Positions 1 to 9,544 of a stretch of 64,000 nt of DNA are shown here, one piece after another. This stretch comes from Rhizobium vallis (GTDB taxonomy: Bacteria > Pseudomonadota > Alphaproteobacteria > Rhizobiales > Rhizobiaceae). The position numbers and the translations under genes are program-made. The stretch is taken from contig NZ_ML133686.1 of NCBI RefSeq assembly GCF_003985155.1, positions 280,001 through 344,000 on the forward strand, written 5' to 3'. Every line of letters starts with the position of its first letter. Position 1 is the stretch's first letter. Under the pieces are notes generated by a model. It searched no databases and had not been told where the DNA came from. It saw only the letters and a list, made by a program, of their open reading frames with translations.

Positions 1-2
1 GC

Positions 3-341
<339 letters not shown>

Positions 342-369
342 AGCGCCTTGCGCAAACCGGACCAGGCAT

Positions 370-1458
370 TCACTGCTGCGGTTGCGGACCCGGGCTGGCG
401 GGGTTGGCAAGATCGATCGAGCCCTGGTCGCCGGCGAGGAATTGCGGGCCGACCTGGCGGACCTTCTGCGTGGGATCGTAGGGGCGCTCCGGAGCGGATG
501 GCTGCGGGACGGCTGCTGCTGCATCTTTCGCCGGTGGATTGGTGCGGATTGATGTGATCGAGCCTTGCTGCGGCGGTTCGCTCACGGCCTGCTTGCCACG
601 CATCTCATCGTAATAGGCGTTGAGATTGCAGGCGCAGGCGTTCTTTTCGCCGGGCGCGCGGTTCTTGTAGGCAAAGGCGTTCTTCATCGCGCTGTAGGGC
701 GTGCCCGTCGCGACCGATATCATGTTCGAGGCTTCGGTGCTCGTCACGTCGCGATAGAAGAGCTGGGTCTCGATGCCGGGGCACATTCTGGCGCAGGTCT
801 GGGCATCACGGCCGAAATCGACAGAGGTGGCGTTCGAGCTGATCGGGAAGAAACCCCCGTCGCAACTGCGCACGCACATGGTGCTGACGGGCGAGAGCGT
901 CTCGGCGCGCGGCAGGCCGTAATACGGGTCAAGCTGTTCATCGCCGCCGAGCGGAATGAACGTATCGGTGCGCATCGCCTGTTCCTCGACGCTGGGGGCG
1001 GGGTCGTTGGCGCTGCGTTCGGACGGCGCATAGAAATTATCGCTGTTGCAGCCATTGCGCTCGAGAGCGGCCGTCAGCTCGCGGCGCGCGTCGTCATCGC
1101 CGTCAGCCTGGTTGCGCAGCTCATCGCGGCGATCCTGGAGATAACGGACATTGTCGATCATCCGTGCTTCGGCCTGCGAGAGCTCGGCGCAATAATCTCC
1201 ATTCTCGCCGCCGATCACGACCATGCTGCCCGAGGTGCAGCCGAAACTGCGCAGGTCGTTGCGGACCTTGCGCAGCTCGAGGTTCTGCTCGGCCATGGCG
1301 CTGGCATATTGGCGCGCTTCCGGCCCGTTATTGTTGCCGATCGATCGTGGCAGGTCGGCCAGACGACCGCGCAGATCATTGCAAATAGCGCTGCTCTGTG
1401 CGGCGGCAGGCGATGCCAGCGCAAGGAGAAGAGCAAGAGACAGGTTTCGGCGTTTCAC
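370..1458 (-). CDS. DUF2865 family secreted protein
   Basis: 362 residues. A clear Sec signal peptide occupies residues 1-20 (KRR, a hydrophobic stretch, then SPAAAQ). The body starts with a probable coiled or helical Cys-containing segment (CNDLRGRLADLP...), has paired cysteines in the middle (MCVRSCDGGFFPIS, TCARMCPG, NACACNLNAYYDE), and ends in a Pro/Gln-rich tail. The Cys-rich core with VRSCDGGFFP is the hallmark of DUF2865, a family found in rhizobia and relatives with no established function. It is probably a disulfide-bonded periplasmic or surface protein. It converges on bluB and is transcribed alone; 284 bp separate it from the divergent YCII gene. Confidence 0.8.
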   Translation of the reverse strand: MKRRNLSLALLLALASPAAAQSSAICNDLRGRLADLPRSIGNNNGPEARQYASAMAEQNLELRKVRNDLRSFGCTSGSMVVIGGENGDYCAELSQAEARMIDNVRYLQDRRDELRNQADGDDDARRELTAALERNGCNSDNFYAPSERSANDPAPSVEEQAMRTDTFIPLGGDEQLDPYYGLPRAETLSPVSTMCVRSCDGGFFPISSNATSVDFGRDAQTCARMCPGIETQLFYRDVTSTEASNMISVATGTPYSAMKNAFAYKNRAPGEKNACACNLNAYYDEMRGKQAVSEPPQQGSITSIRTNPPAKDAAAAVPQPSAPERPYDPTQKVRQVGPQFLAGDQGSIDLANPASPGPQPQQ

Positions 1459-1742
1459 GGCGTCGTCCGGGAATGAGAAAGTGTCGATCGGTCAAAGGCG
1501 GCGTCCATCCGCCGCGCATTGTTTCTTAGCGTGTCTCTCTTAATAAGCTTGGATGAATTTCTAACGTATTTTTGGGATTTTATCCAGCGGATGCGGGCAA
1601 TCTTACGTTGGGGGAAGTCGACGTTGGCTTTGCGCTGGAAGCGCGACACTGCAGCCATCAACGGCAGTTCCCTTCTTCACCTGAATTGTTATTCTTGCCG
1701 CTCGCTGCTGCGGGGAATTGGCTTTCACTGAGGATAAAGCAA

Positions 1743-2105
1743 ATGCGCTACATGCTGATGCTGCATGCGGACGAAGCTGCCGGGAAGGCGATAGCGCCCG
1801 AGGACATGGCGCGCTTCATGGGCCAGATGTATGCCTATCAACAAGCGCTGGAGAAAGCGGCAGCATTCGTCGCCAGCAACGCGCTCGTCAGTTCCTCCGA
1901 GGCCAGTCTCGTTCGCGTTCAGGGAAATGAGGTCAGCGTTCTGGACGGCCCTTATGCCGATGTTCGCGAACAGTTCGGCGGTTACTTTATCATCAACGTT
2001 GCCGATATGGACGAAGCCAACAAATGGGCGGCACGCTGTCCGGCTGCGACCTGGGGAACGGTTGAGGTTCGTCGTATCAGGGATGCGTCGGAATATGCAG
2101 GATGA
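1743..2105 (+). CDS. YCII-related (DGPF domain) protein
   Basis: 120 residues, beginning MRYMLMLHADEAAG and containing the diagnostic VLDGPYADVREQFGGYFII segment of the DGPF/YCII fold. The start chosen is the ATG at 1743, preceded by AGGATAAAGCAA; the frame stays open further upstream but the homology starts here. The gene overlaps the next one, a sigma factor, by 11 bp. DGPF genes sit beside group ECF42 sigma factors in many bacteria, so it is probably a partner or target of that sigma factor. The biochemical activity of these proteins is not established. Confidence 0.85.
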   Translation: MRYMLMLHADEAAGKAIAPEDMARFMGQMYAYQQALEKAAAFVASNALVSSSEASLVRVQGNEVSVLDGPYADVREQFGGYFIINVADMDEANKWAARCPAATWGTVEVRRIRDASEYAG

Positions 2106-3336
2106 CGGTTCAGGTTCAACTGCCCGAGGTGTAGCAGAGCGGGTGGCGCGCGAGAGCTATGGCCGCCTCGTCGCTTATCTCGGTGGGCGCTTGGGTGATC
2201 TCGCGTCCGCCGAGGATGCGCTCGCGGCGGCTTTCCTCACGGCTCTCGAAAAATGGCCTGTCGATGGCGTGCCTGACAACCCCGATGCCTGGCTGCTGAC
2301 CATCGCCCGGAGACGCAAGCTCGACGATTGGCGCAAGGACAAAGTCAAGGCGAGGAGCGCCGATCATCTCGCTCTCATCACCGAGGAACTCTCGGCAGCG
2401 GCTGAGATGAATGAGGAAATTGCGGACAGGCGACTGGCGCTCATGTTTGCCTGCGCACATCCTGACATCGATGTCTCGGCGCGAACGCCGCTGATCCTCC
2501 AGACCGTGCTGGGCCTGACCGCGGCAGATATCGCCGCGCGGTTTCTCGTCTCTCCGAGGGCCATGGGTCAGAGGCTTGTCAGAGCCAAGGCAAGGATCAG
2601 GGATGAGAAAATTCCGTTCCTCGTCCCGGAAAAGGAGGAACTGTCGCAGCGCTTGCCACCGGTACTCACCTCCATCTACGCTGCCTATACGAGCGGGTGG
2701 ATGGACATCGAGGGGGCGCAAGCGCTTGGACAAGAGGCGATCTGGCTTGCAAGCGTGGTCGTATCCCTGCTTCCGCAGGAGCCGGAGCCGAAGGGTCTTC
2801 TCGCGCTGATGCTTTATTCGGAGGCGCGGCGATCCTCCCGAAGGGGTCTTGATGGTGCATTCGTACCGCTGGACAGCCAGGATGTCGGACTTTGGGATCA
2901 TGAGCTGTTGCGCGCCGCCGAAGGTCTCTTGCGAGAGGCAAACGGAAACGGTCCGACTGGCCGCTACCAGATCGAGGCGGCCATCCAGTCTGCCCATGTC
3001 GCGCGCCGTTTGAGCGGCATCTCAAACTGGCACGCCGTTGTTTCCCTCTATGACGTGCTGGGCAGGATTGCTCCGTCGCCCGTCGTGACACTCAATCGGT
3101 CCGTGGCGCTCATGCGGATAGGGCAAGCAGACGCGGCTCTTGATGACATACATGCGCTTGCCGGCGATCCGCGGATGGCCGACTACCTGCCCTACTGGAC
3201 GGGCCGCGCGCAGATTTGCGCCGATCTAGGGAGACATGTCGAGGCGGCGGCAGCCTTCACAGTCGCCATCGGATTGTGCTGGTCGGACGCAGAACGACGC
3301 CACCTCGAAGACCAGCGCTCAAGAGTTTTGTGTTGA
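2095..3336 (+). CDS. ECF sigma factor of the ECF42 (DUF6596) type
   Basis: 413 residues from the ATG at 2095 (MQDDGSGSTARG). Sigma region 2 is visible around DNPDAWLLTIARRRKLDDWR and region 4 around VSPRAMGQRLVRAKARI. After region 4 the protein continues for more than 200 residues. This holds a DUF6596-like segment (YAAYTSGWMDIEGAQALGQE) and a helical repeat-like tail (SVALMRIGQADAALDD). The long C-terminal extension and the overlapping DGPF gene define group ECF42. No anti-sigma gene is adjacent, consistent with control through the extension. A perfect hairpin follows the stop codon directly, then a VOC-family gene. Confidence 0.88.
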   Translation: MQDDGSGSTARGVAERVARESYGRLVAYLGGRLGDLASAEDALAAAFLTALEKWPVDGVPDNPDAWLLTIARRRKLDDWRKDKVKARSADHLALITEELSAAAEMNEEIADRRLALMFACAHPDIDVSARTPLILQTVLGLTAADIAARFLVSPRAMGQRLVRAKARIRDEKIPFLVPEKEELSQRLPPVLTSIYAAYTSGWMDIEGAQALGQEAIWLASVVVSLLPQEPEPKGLLALMLYSEARRSSRRGLDGAFVPLDSQDVGLWDHELLRAAEGLLREANGNGPTGRYQIEAAIQSAHVARRLSGISNWHAVVSLYDVLGRIAPSPVVTLNRSVALMRIGQADAALDDIHALAGDPRMADYLPYWTGRAQICADLGRHVEAAAAFTVAIGLCWSDAERRHLEDQRSRVLC

Positions 3337-3355
3337 CCGCGAAGTTTTTTCGCGG
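3337..3355. terminator. Hairpin between the sigma-factor and VOC genes
   Basis: Immediately after the sigma-factor stop, CCGCGAA (3337-3343) pairs with TTCGCGG (3349-3355) across a GTTTT loop. No U-run follows. It could be a partial terminator, an mRNA 3' stabiliser or chance; it is listed because the 7-bp stem is perfect. Confidence 0.4.
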
Positions 3356-3414
3356 CGCCTGTCGAAATCGAGAACTCTGGCACGACATCCATTTGCCGAA
3401 CCAAGGAGAACGAC

Positions 3415-3786
3415 ATGACCAACACTTCAATAACTGTCCAGAGCATCTTCGCTTCCGCCACCGTTTCCAACTTTGACAAGGCACTCGTCTGGTACGAGAA
3501 GCTCATGGGACGCCCCGCAGATAGCAAACCGATCCCGGGCATGGCTCAATGGCGCAACATGGGCGGCGCCGGTCTGCAGGTCTGGAAGGATGACGAGCGC
3601 GCTGGCAACGGAATCATAACGATCGTCGTCCCCGCGCTCGAGGTTGAGCTTGAAAGACTTTCGCGCCTGGGCTTGCAACTCGCCAAGAAAATCGAAGGCG
3701 ACTTTGGGGCCGTGGCTCAGCTATTCGACGACGAGGGCAACCGGATCAACCTGGCTGAGCCTCCCAAGCGATTTGCGAACAACTGA
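3415..3786 (+). CDS. VOC (glyoxalase/bleomycin-resistance fold) protein
   Basis: 123 residues, one VOC module: SIFASATVSNFDKALVWYEKL at the start and AVAQLFDDEGNRINLAEPP at the end, typical of the vicinal-oxygen-chelate fold. AAGGAGAACGAC precedes the ATG. VOC proteins form dimers that bind a metal and act in isomerisation, ring cleavage or antibiotic binding; the substrate cannot be read from sequence. It lies 78 bp behind the ECF42-type sigma factor in the same direction and is probably part of the same small stress module. Confidence 0.82.
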   Translation: MTNTSITVQSIFASATVSNFDKALVWYEKLMGRPADSKPIPGMAQWRNMGGAGLQVWKDDERAGNGIITIVVPALEVELERLSRLGLQLAKKIEGDFGAVAQLFDDEGNRINLAEPPKRFANN

Positions 3787-3821
3787 CTTCGCCGTCGCCA
3801 TCTACAGACGATTAAACCTTC

Positions 3822-3848
3822 GGCCCAGAGCCATGGCTGCTTTGGGCC
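3822..3848. terminator. Palindromic hairpin after the VOC gene
   Basis: GGCCCA (3822-3827) pairs with TGGGCC (3843-3848), enclosing the inner palindrome AGCCATGGCT. It lies between convergently transcribed genes (VOC and COQ7-like) and may act as a bidirectional terminator. No U-run is seen, so the call rests on position and pairing only. Confidence 0.35.
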
Positions 3849-3899
3849 AAGCGGAGACCGGTGATGACTGAATGGGCACCAGAAGCGGCCGCCAGACCA

Positions 3900-4496
3900 C
3901 TAAGCCCGTCTGGAGCGCGCCATTTCGGCGCGCATCCAGCTTGAGTCTCCCCATGTCGAGAGCCAGATCATCAGGTCGGTGAGTGCGGCAACGACAGGCA
4001 GAAGCAGGGCGTGGCCGACGCCGCGTGTTGTCTGGTTTTTCTCGGCTTCCCTGAGATGAGCCAATTCCTCTTCCTGAATTGAGGCAATGAGGCCATGAAG
4101 CTCTGGATCACGGGCCTTGAGGAAAGCCAATTGATCTTCCAGGTGACGGTGAACCGTGCTTTCGACCGCCTCGGTGCAGATCCAGACCATGTTGCGCCCG
4201 CCGAGGGCCGTCAGGAAACCGAGCAGATAACCGCCGAGGCTCCAGAATGCCATGACACGGCATGGCCTGGCATTCCTGGATGGCATCGCTTCGCGAAACA
4301 GGCGGCAATGCTCGATCTCGTCGTCGCGCATTTCGCGAAGAGCGGGCACGATTTCAGGAAACAGCCGACGGGCCATCCAGATCTGCGCCCCATAGATGCG
4401 AATTGCTCCGAACTCGCCGGCGTGATTGACCTTGAGAATACGGCGAACGGTTATGGCATGATCGCGCTTGCCGGCACTGCTCAACGGATTGTCCAT
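3900..4496 (-). CDS. Demethoxyubiquinone hydroxylase (COQ7) family diiron protein
   Basis: 198 residues. All carboxylate/histidine ligands of the COQ7 diiron centre appear in order: Glu28 in NHAGEFGAIR, E60-I-E-H63, Glu109/Glu112 in CTEAVESTVH, and E144-L-A-H147. A hydrophobic hairpin (FWSLGGYLLGFLTALGG) would sit on the membrane. COQ7 hydroxylates demethoxyubiquinone in ubiquinone synthesis. The COOH-terminal region (LLPVVAALTDLMIWLSTWG) is also hydrophobic. It is monocistronic and diverges from the RNase H gene. Family assignment is firm; the ubiquinone role is inference from the family. Confidence 0.85.
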   Translation of the reverse strand: MDNPLSSAGKRDHAITVRRILKVNHAGEFGAIRIYGAQIWMARRLFPEIVPALREMRDDEIEHCRLFREAMPSRNARPCRVMAFWSLGGYLLGFLTALGGRNMVWICTEAVESTVHRHLEDQLAFLKARDPELHGLIASIQEEELAHLREAEKNQTTRGVGHALLLPVVAALTDLMIWLSTWGDSSWMRAEMARSRRA

Positions 4497-4640
4497 GACC
4501 CACGCTGCCCATCATTGTCCGCCTGCAATAGGCACTGCTGCGGCCGCTGACGTCAATGGTTGACTCAACGGAAGATGCAATTCCAATGTCCGTCTTGAGA
4601 CGGGCATGCCGTCGCAGATCGCATGTGTGGCAGGGAGACA

Positions 4641-5174
4641 ATGACAGGCATTTCCAACGAGCTACGCTCGCTCGCGACGACGGCCGGAATACCGGAAGCC
4701 CAACATGGCCTCCACGTGTTCGTGGACGGTTGTTATGAGCCCGGCTCCGCGCAGGGAGGATGGGCCTTTGTCGCCTACCGCAATGCCGTTGAAATCGCCT
4801 CCGGCTTCGGTGGCGTCGAAGATTCCGCCAATAATTCGATGGAATTGACCGCCGTGCTCAAGGCGGCATTATGGATCAATCGCGAAGCGACGGGCGAACC
4901 TGCGACGATCTGGTCGGATTCCATATACGCCATCAAAGGTTGCAATGAGCGGCGGCATATCTGGAAGAACAATGGCTGGAAGAAAAGCAGCCCGAACGGG
5001 AACGGCCGAAGCCGCACGATCGTCAATGCGGAACTTTGGAAAGCGGTCGATCTTCAGCTGTCCCAGAATCCGCTGGTGACAATTGTCTGGTGCAAGGGCC
5101 ATTCCGGCATATCAGGCAACGAGCGTGCGGATGCGCTTGCGGATAGGGGACGTCTGTCGTTGCGGGGAGGGTGA
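4641..5174 (+). CDS. Ribonuclease HI-type protein
   Basis: 177 residues from the ATG at 4641, which has AGGGAG just upstream; an alternative ATG at 4623 would add six residues. The RNase HI catalytic set is present: Asp29 (VFVDGCY), Glu68 (NNSMELTAV), Asp93 (IWSDSIYAIKG) and Asp164 (GNERADALA), with the KGHSG histidine loop at 152-156. It would cleave RNA in RNA-DNA hybrids. The ~25-residue N-terminal extension makes it longer than the usual ~155 aa enzyme, so it may be a second paralogue rather than the housekeeping rnhA; hence no symbol is given. Confidence 0.83.
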   Translation: MTGISNELRSLATTAGIPEAQHGLHVFVDGCYEPGSAQGGWAFVAYRNAVEIASGFGGVEDSANNSMELTAVLKAALWINREATGEPATIWSDSIYAIKGCNERRHIWKNNGWKKSSPNGNGRSRTIVNAELWKAVDLQLSQNPLVTIVWCKGHSGISGNERADALADRGRLSLRGG

Positions 5175-5185
5175 CTCGGCGTCTT

Positions 5186-5247
5186 CCTCGGCCTTGCGCC
5201 GAGGATCTGCTGCACCCGATGTAGATGCTCGGGACAAGCCCGAGCAT
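5186..5247. repeat. Two perfect palindromes of rhizobial intergenic-repeat type
   Basis: CCTCGG (5186-5191) pairs with CCGAGG (5199-5204), and ATGCTCGGG (5225-5233) pairs perfectly with CCCGAGCAT (5239-5247) around ACAAG. The second palindrome with trailing GACG resembles a short element scattered between genes in rhizobial genomes. It lies between convergent genes (RNase H and malic enzyme) and could also end transcription from both sides. Confidence 0.6.
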
Positions 5248-5275
5248 GACGAAAGAGGAGTAGGCCTGAGTCCCC

Positions 5276-7588
5276 TCACGCCGGCTGCGAGGCCTCGACG
5301 ACTGCCAATGCGGCCATGTTGACGACGCCGCGGGAGGTGACCGAGGGGGCGAGGATGTGGGCGGGCATGGCGGCGCCGAGCAGGATCGGGCCGACATGCA
5401 GGCCATCGGTCATCGACTTGACCACGCCGAGCGTGATGTTGGCGGCGTCGAGGTTGGGGAAAACCAGCAGGTTCGCCTCATCGTGCAGCGTGGTGTGCGG
5501 CATGACGCGCTTGCGCAGAGCTTCGGTGATGGCGCTCTCGCCGTGCATTTCGCCGTCGACTTCGAGATCGGGGGCGGTCTCGCGCACGAGCTGGAGGGCG
5601 TTGCGCATCTTCGTGGCGCTTTCGGATTCGCGTGAGCCGAAGTTCGAATGCGAGACGAGGGCAGCGCGCGGCGTGATGCCGAAGCGGCGGATTTCCTCGG
5701 CTGCAAGCACCGTCGACTCGGCAATTTCTTCGGCAGTCGGATTGAAGGTGACGTAGGTGTCGGTGAAGAAAGTGGCGCCACGCTGCGAGATCATCAGGCT
5801 GAGCGCGGAGAAATCGCGGACGTCCTTGCGCTTGCCGATGATCTGGCGGACGTCCCGCAGATGCTTCTCGTAGCGGCCTTCGAGGCCACAGATCAGCGCG
5901 TCGGCCTCGCCGCGTCGCAGCGCCAGCGCGCCGATGACTGTGGTGTTGGTGCGCACGATGGTACGGGCGGCTTCCGGGATGACGCCGCGCCGGCCGACGA
6001 GCGAGAAATAGAGATCGACATATTCGCGGAAGCGCGGATCGTCTTCCGGATTGATGACCTCGAAATCCTGCAGCGGACGGATGCGCAGGCCGTAGCGCTT
6101 GAGGCGCGTTTCGATGACCTGGGGACGGCCGATGATGATCGGTTCGGCGATGCCTTCCTCGATCAGAACTTGAGCGGCGCGCAGCACCCGCTCGTCTTCG
6201 CCTTCGGAGAAGATGACGCGCTTGCGCTCTGCCGTCTTTGCCGCCGTGAAGATCGGCTTCATGATGAAGCCGGAGCGGAAGACGAAGCGGTTCAACTGGT
6301 CGAGATAGGCGTCGAAATCCTGGATCGGACGGCGCGCCACGCCGCTCTGTTCGGCGGCTTTTGCGACGGCCGGCGCGATGCGCAAAATCAGGCGCGGATC
6401 GAAGGGCGAGGGGATCAGGTAATCGGGGCCGAAGACCGGCGTCTCGCCGGAATAGGCGCGGGCGGCAACATCGGACGGCTCCTCGCGGGCAAGCGCCGCG
6501 ATGGCGCGCACGGCCGCCATCTTCATTTCCTCGTTGATCGTCTCGGCGCCGCAATCGAGCGCGCCGCGGAAGATATAGGGGAAGCAGAGGACGTTGTTGA
6601 CCTGGTTGGCGAAATCGGAACGGCCGGTGCAGATCATCGCATCGGGACGGGCGGCGCGGGCGAGATCCGGCATGATCTCCGGCGTCGGATTGGCGAGCGC
6701 CATGATCAGCGGCTTTTCGGCCATCTGCGCCAGCAGCTCCGGCTTCAGGACGCCGGCGGCCGACAGGCCGAGGAAGACGTCGGCGCCGCCGATGTTTTCA
6801 GCGAGCGTGCGCGTATCGCTCTTCTGGGCATAGACGGACTTCCACTCGTCCATTAGTTCGACGCGGCCTTCATAGACGAGGCCTTCGAGATCGTGGACCC
6901 AGATGTTTTCCCGCTTCGCCCCGAGGGTAACAAGCAGGTTGAGGCAGGCGAGAGCGGCGGCACCGGCGCCGGAGGCGACGATCTTGACGTTCTCGATTTT
7001 CTTCCCAGCAAGTTCCAGCCCGTTCAGGATCGCGGCGGCGACGATGATCGCCGTGCCGTGCTGGTCGTCGTGGAAGACCGGGATCTTCATCTTTTCGCGC
7101 AGGCGCCGCTCGACCTCGAAACATTCCGGCGCCTTGATGTCTTCCAGGTTGATGCCGCCGAAGGTCGGCTCCAGCGAGGAGACGGTGGAGACCATCTGGT
7201 CGACGCTGGCCGCATCAATCTCGATGTCGAAGACGTCGATGCCGGCGAACTTCTTGAAGAGTACGGCCTTGCCCTCCATAACCGGCTTGGAAGCCAGCGG
7301 GCCGATGTTGCCGAGGCCGAGCACGGCCGTACCGTTGGAGATGACGGCGACGAGATTGGCGCGCGAGGTATATTCGGCCGCCATCTCCGGATTGTCGCGG
7401 ATGGCAAGGCAGGGAGCGGCAACGCCCGGCGAATAGGCGAGCGCCAGGTCGCGCTGGTTGCCGAGCGGCTTGGTCGCCTGGATCTCCAGCTTACCGGGGC
7501 GGGGATAGCGGTGGAAGAAGAGCGCCTGCTCGTCGAGATCGCCGCCTGGCAGGTTCTTGTCCGTCTTGGATTTATCCTGGTGATCCAT
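5276..7588 (-). CDS. maeB: Malic enzyme with phosphotransacetylase-like C-terminal domain
   Basis: 770 residues from the ATG at 7588, chosen for its GGAGG ribosome site. Residues ~20-430 are the malic enzyme part: Tyr52 in [12 protein letters not shown], Lys in [12 protein letters not shown], metal ligands Glu149/Asp150 (NLEDIKAPE) and Asp174/175 (HDDQHGTA), and a nucleotide site around [13 protein letters not shown]. Residues ~450-770 are the phosphate acetyltransferase-like domain usual in the large Gram-negative enzymes. It oxidatively decarboxylates malate to pyruvate, feeding gluconeogenesis or acetyl-CoA during growth on dicarboxylates. Rhizobia have both NAD- and NADP-preferring forms; cofactor preference is not decided here. 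Confidence 0.93.
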   Translation of the reverse strand: MDHQDKSKTDKNLPGGDLDEQALFFHRYPRPGKLEIQATKPLGNQRDLALAYSPGVAAPCLAIRDNPEMAAEYTSRANLVAVISNGTAVLGLGNIGPLASKPVMEGKAVLFKKFAGIDVFDIEIDAASVDQMVSTVSSLEPTFGGINLEDIKAPECFEVERRLREKMKIPVFHDDQHGTAIIVAAAILNGLELAGKKIENVKIVASGAGAAALACLNLLVTLGAKRENIWVHDLEGLVYEGRVELMDEWKSVYAQKSDTRTLAENIGGADVFLGLSAAGVLKPELLAQMAEKPLIMALANPTPEIMPDLARAARPDAMICTGRSDFANQVNNVLCFPYIFRGALDCGAETINEEMKMAAVRAIAALAREEPSDVAARAYSGETPVFGPDYLIPSPFDPRLILRIAPAVAKAAEQSGVARRPIQDFDAYLDQLNRFVFRSGFIMKPIFTAAKTAERKRVIFSEGEDERVLRAAQVLIEEGIAEPIIIGRPQVIETRLKRYGLRIRPLQDFEVINPEDDPRFREYVDLYFSLVGRRGVIPEAARTIVRTNTTVIGALALRRGEADALICGLEGRYEKHLRDVRQIIGKRKDVRDFSALSLMISQRGATFFTDTYVTFNPTAEEIAESTVLAAEEIRRFGITPRAALVSHSNFGSRESESATKMRNALQLVRETAPDLEVDGEMHGESAITEALRKRVMPHTTLHDEANLLVFPNLDAANITLGVVKSMTDGLHVGPILLGAAMPAHILAPSVTSRGVVNMAALAVVEASQPA

Positions 7589-7748
7589 TGCCGCCTCCGT
7601 GCACGTCTTTTTGGGAGTTCCCTCCATACATCAATCGGATACGGGCGACAGTATGGAAATGGGGGGAAGGAAGAAGTTTTCGATCGAACGGCAAAAACAT
7701 CCCGGCCTCACGGACGGGATGCTCATCTTGGCTATCGGCGGTAAGCCC

Positions 7749-8369
7749 TCAGGCGGCGATGTTGACCCAGGCGGGCGCGATGGCGGTTCCCCGGCCGAGG
7801 CCGTAGCCGAGGCGGATGTTGAGCATGCCGAGCGGTTCCAGAAGTGTCGCAGCGTCAAGGCCGCCGGACTTTTCGACGGCAAATCCGGAGTCGACGACCA
7901 GACGGGAAACCTTTTCCACGGCGTCGTCATCATTTCCGGCGACGAATACCGGCACTTTCGCCGTGGCGTCGCGGGGCGTGTTGAAGAGTTCGGCGAAGAT
8001 GGTGTTGAAGGCCTTGACGACCTTGGCGCCGGCGGCGGCCTTTTGGATTTTCTCGGCGGCGGAAGTCTCATGGCCGAAGAGCAGGCCGGAGAAATCAGGT
8101 TTCAGCGGATTGCTGATATCGACGACGATCTTGCCTGCGAGTGACGGCAAAGCGGCAATTTCAAGCGCGCTCGCATAGGGAACGGCAAGGACGACGATCC
8201 CGGCGGCGGCGATCGCCTCGGTAATGGGGGCGCTCTCGACGCCGAGGCTTTCGGCAAGGCTGCATGCAGCCGTATCGTTGCGGCCGGCAATAACGAGATC
8301 AGTCTTGCCGGCAAGACGCGCGGCCAGACCCTTGCCCATGTTTCCGATGCCGATAATTGCTGTTTTCAT
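7749..8369 (-). CDS. NADPH-dependent F420 reductase-like (coenzyme F420-dependent NADP oxidoreductase family) protein
   Basis: 206 residues from the ATG at 8369 (CAGGAGAAAGCACA upstream); the frame continues further 5' but without homology. A Rossmann nucleotide site (IIGIGNMGKGLAAR) opens the protein, followed by VVLAVPYASALEI and the VKAFNTIFAELF segment typical of the NADP oxidoreductase/F420 family. Rhizobia do not make F420, so a NAD(P)-linked reductase role is more likely; the substrate is unknown. It is divergent from a LysR-type gene 103 bp away, which very probably controls it, a common arrangement for LysR targets. Confidence 0.82.
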   Translation of the reverse strand: MKTAIIGIGNMGKGLAARLAGKTDLVIAGRNDTAACSLAESLGVESAPITEAIAAAGIVVLAVPYASALEIAALPSLAGKIVVDISNPLKPDFSGLLFGHETSAAEKIQKAAAGAKVVKAFNTIFAELFNTPRDATAKVPVFVAGNDDDAVEKVSRLVVDSGFAVEKSGGLDAATLLEPLGMLNIRLGYGLGRGTAIAPAWVNIAA

Positions 8370-8416
8370 TGTGCTTTCTCCTGTGATCCGAGGGGATAAC
8401 AAAGAGATACATCCGA

Positions 8417-8445
8417 GCAATCCATTCGTGAATTGCATTGATTGC
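8417..8445. promoter_or_regulatory. Candidate LysR-type operator in the divergent intergenic region
   Basis: GCAATC (8417-8422) and GATTGC (8440-8445) form an inverted repeat, and inside it ATTC-GT-GAAT (8424-8433) is a second one. It lies in the 103-bp gap between the divergent reductase and LysR genes, where LysR family proteins bind. Pairing is seen directly; the function is inferred. Confidence 0.35.
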
Positions 8446-8472
8446 GATAACAGAACTGCATAAAAGTATCGA

Positions 8473-9360
8473 ATGCCCGATCTTTTGAACCTGCAGACCC
8501 TCATTGCCGCCGCGACATCGGGAAGCTTTGCCGGAGCGGCGAAGCGGCTTGGCATTTCGCCTGCGATGGTTGGCCGGCGCATCCAGGCGCTGGAGCAGGA
8601 GTACGGAGTCAAGCTGATCGAACGCACCACGCGCACGCAGCGGTTGACCGAGATCGGGTCTCGCTTCCTCCTCAAGGCAAACAGGATCATCGACGAGCTG
8701 GAGGAGCTCAACGACATCTCCCGCCCGGATGCCGAGGCTCTGTCTGGACGCCTGCGTGTCAGCGCCCCGACGACACTGGGGATCAAGCGGCTCGCGCCTG
8801 TCATGGCCGAGCTCGCGGAGCGGCATCCGGCACTTTCCGTCGAGCTCAATCTCAGCGACCGCAATGTCGATCTCGTGGCCGAGGGTTACGATCTGGCGAT
8901 CAGGATCGGCGAATTGAAGCCATCTTCCCTGATTGCGCGCCGGGTCGGCAGCTATCATTTCGTTTGCTGCGCCTCTCCGGCCTATCTAGAACGATTTGCT
9001 GCGCCGGAGCGGCCGGAGGATCTTCGCCTCGGCCGCTGCATCCTCAATCTCAATCTCGTTCCGCGCGACGAATGGCCGTTCGAGACGGAGGACGGAGAGA
9101 GTTTCACGGTCGAGGCGCGCGGCAACATCGAGATCGACAACGGTGAGGCACTCAGGATGGCCGCGCTCGCCGGCGCAGGCATCATCTACATCCCCGTCGA
9201 TCTCGTTGCGGAAGACATAGCCGATGGAAGGCTTGTCGAGGTTCTCTCCGGCTGGCGAAAACTGGTGCTGCCGATCCATGCCGTCCATCCATCGCGTCGG
9301 TTCGTGCCGGGGCGGATCGGCGCGGTCATCGATGCGATCGCGCGCGGGCTGCGGGGTTAG
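8473..9360 (+). CDS. LysR-family transcriptional regulator
   Basis: 295 residues. The N-terminal winged helix-turn-helix is clear (LQTLIAAATSGSFAGAAKRL, then GISPAMVGRRIQALEQEYG, RTTRTQRLTEIG). Residues ~90-290 form the periplasmic-binding-like effector domain (GRLRVSAPTTLGIKRLAPV). It belongs to the subgroup that often controls a neighbouring oxidoreductase. It diverges from the reductase gene and is followed by an FAD oxidoreductase in the same direction after ~180 bp, so either neighbour may be a target. The inducer is unknown. Confidence 0.9.
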   Translation: MPDLLNLQTLIAAATSGSFAGAAKRLGISPAMVGRRIQALEQEYGVKLIERTTRTQRLTEIGSRFLLKANRIIDELEELNDISRPDAEALSGRLRVSAPTTLGIKRLAPVMAELAERHPALSVELNLSDRNVDLVAEGYDLAIRIGELKPSSLIARRVGSYHFVCCASPAYLERFAAPERPEDLRLGRCILNLNLVPRDEWPFETEDGESFTVEARGNIEIDNGEALRMAALAGAGIIYIPVDLVAEDIADGRLVEVLSGWRKLVLPIHAVHPSRRFVPGRIGAVIDAIARGLRG

Positions 9361-9544
9361 ATATCTGTCGGCTCTCGGCAGGGATTGCCGTCCGCGAACA
9401 CCAATTTCCGACGTGAAGTCAATGGAATGCCGTTCCTGTCTTGCAGCCGCAGGGAGCTAATCCTTTTCGGAACTTGTTTGGCGGCCCCAGCAAGCGCAAA
9501 ATGCCGCCGCGACGGTGCGGGGCGCCGGTCGCATGGAGGAAATC

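Noticed and set aside
565..1476. Long plus-strand frame opposite the DUF2865 gene
   Set aside because: It is the antisense shadow of a well-formed secreted protein with signal peptide. High GC content makes such long shadows common here.
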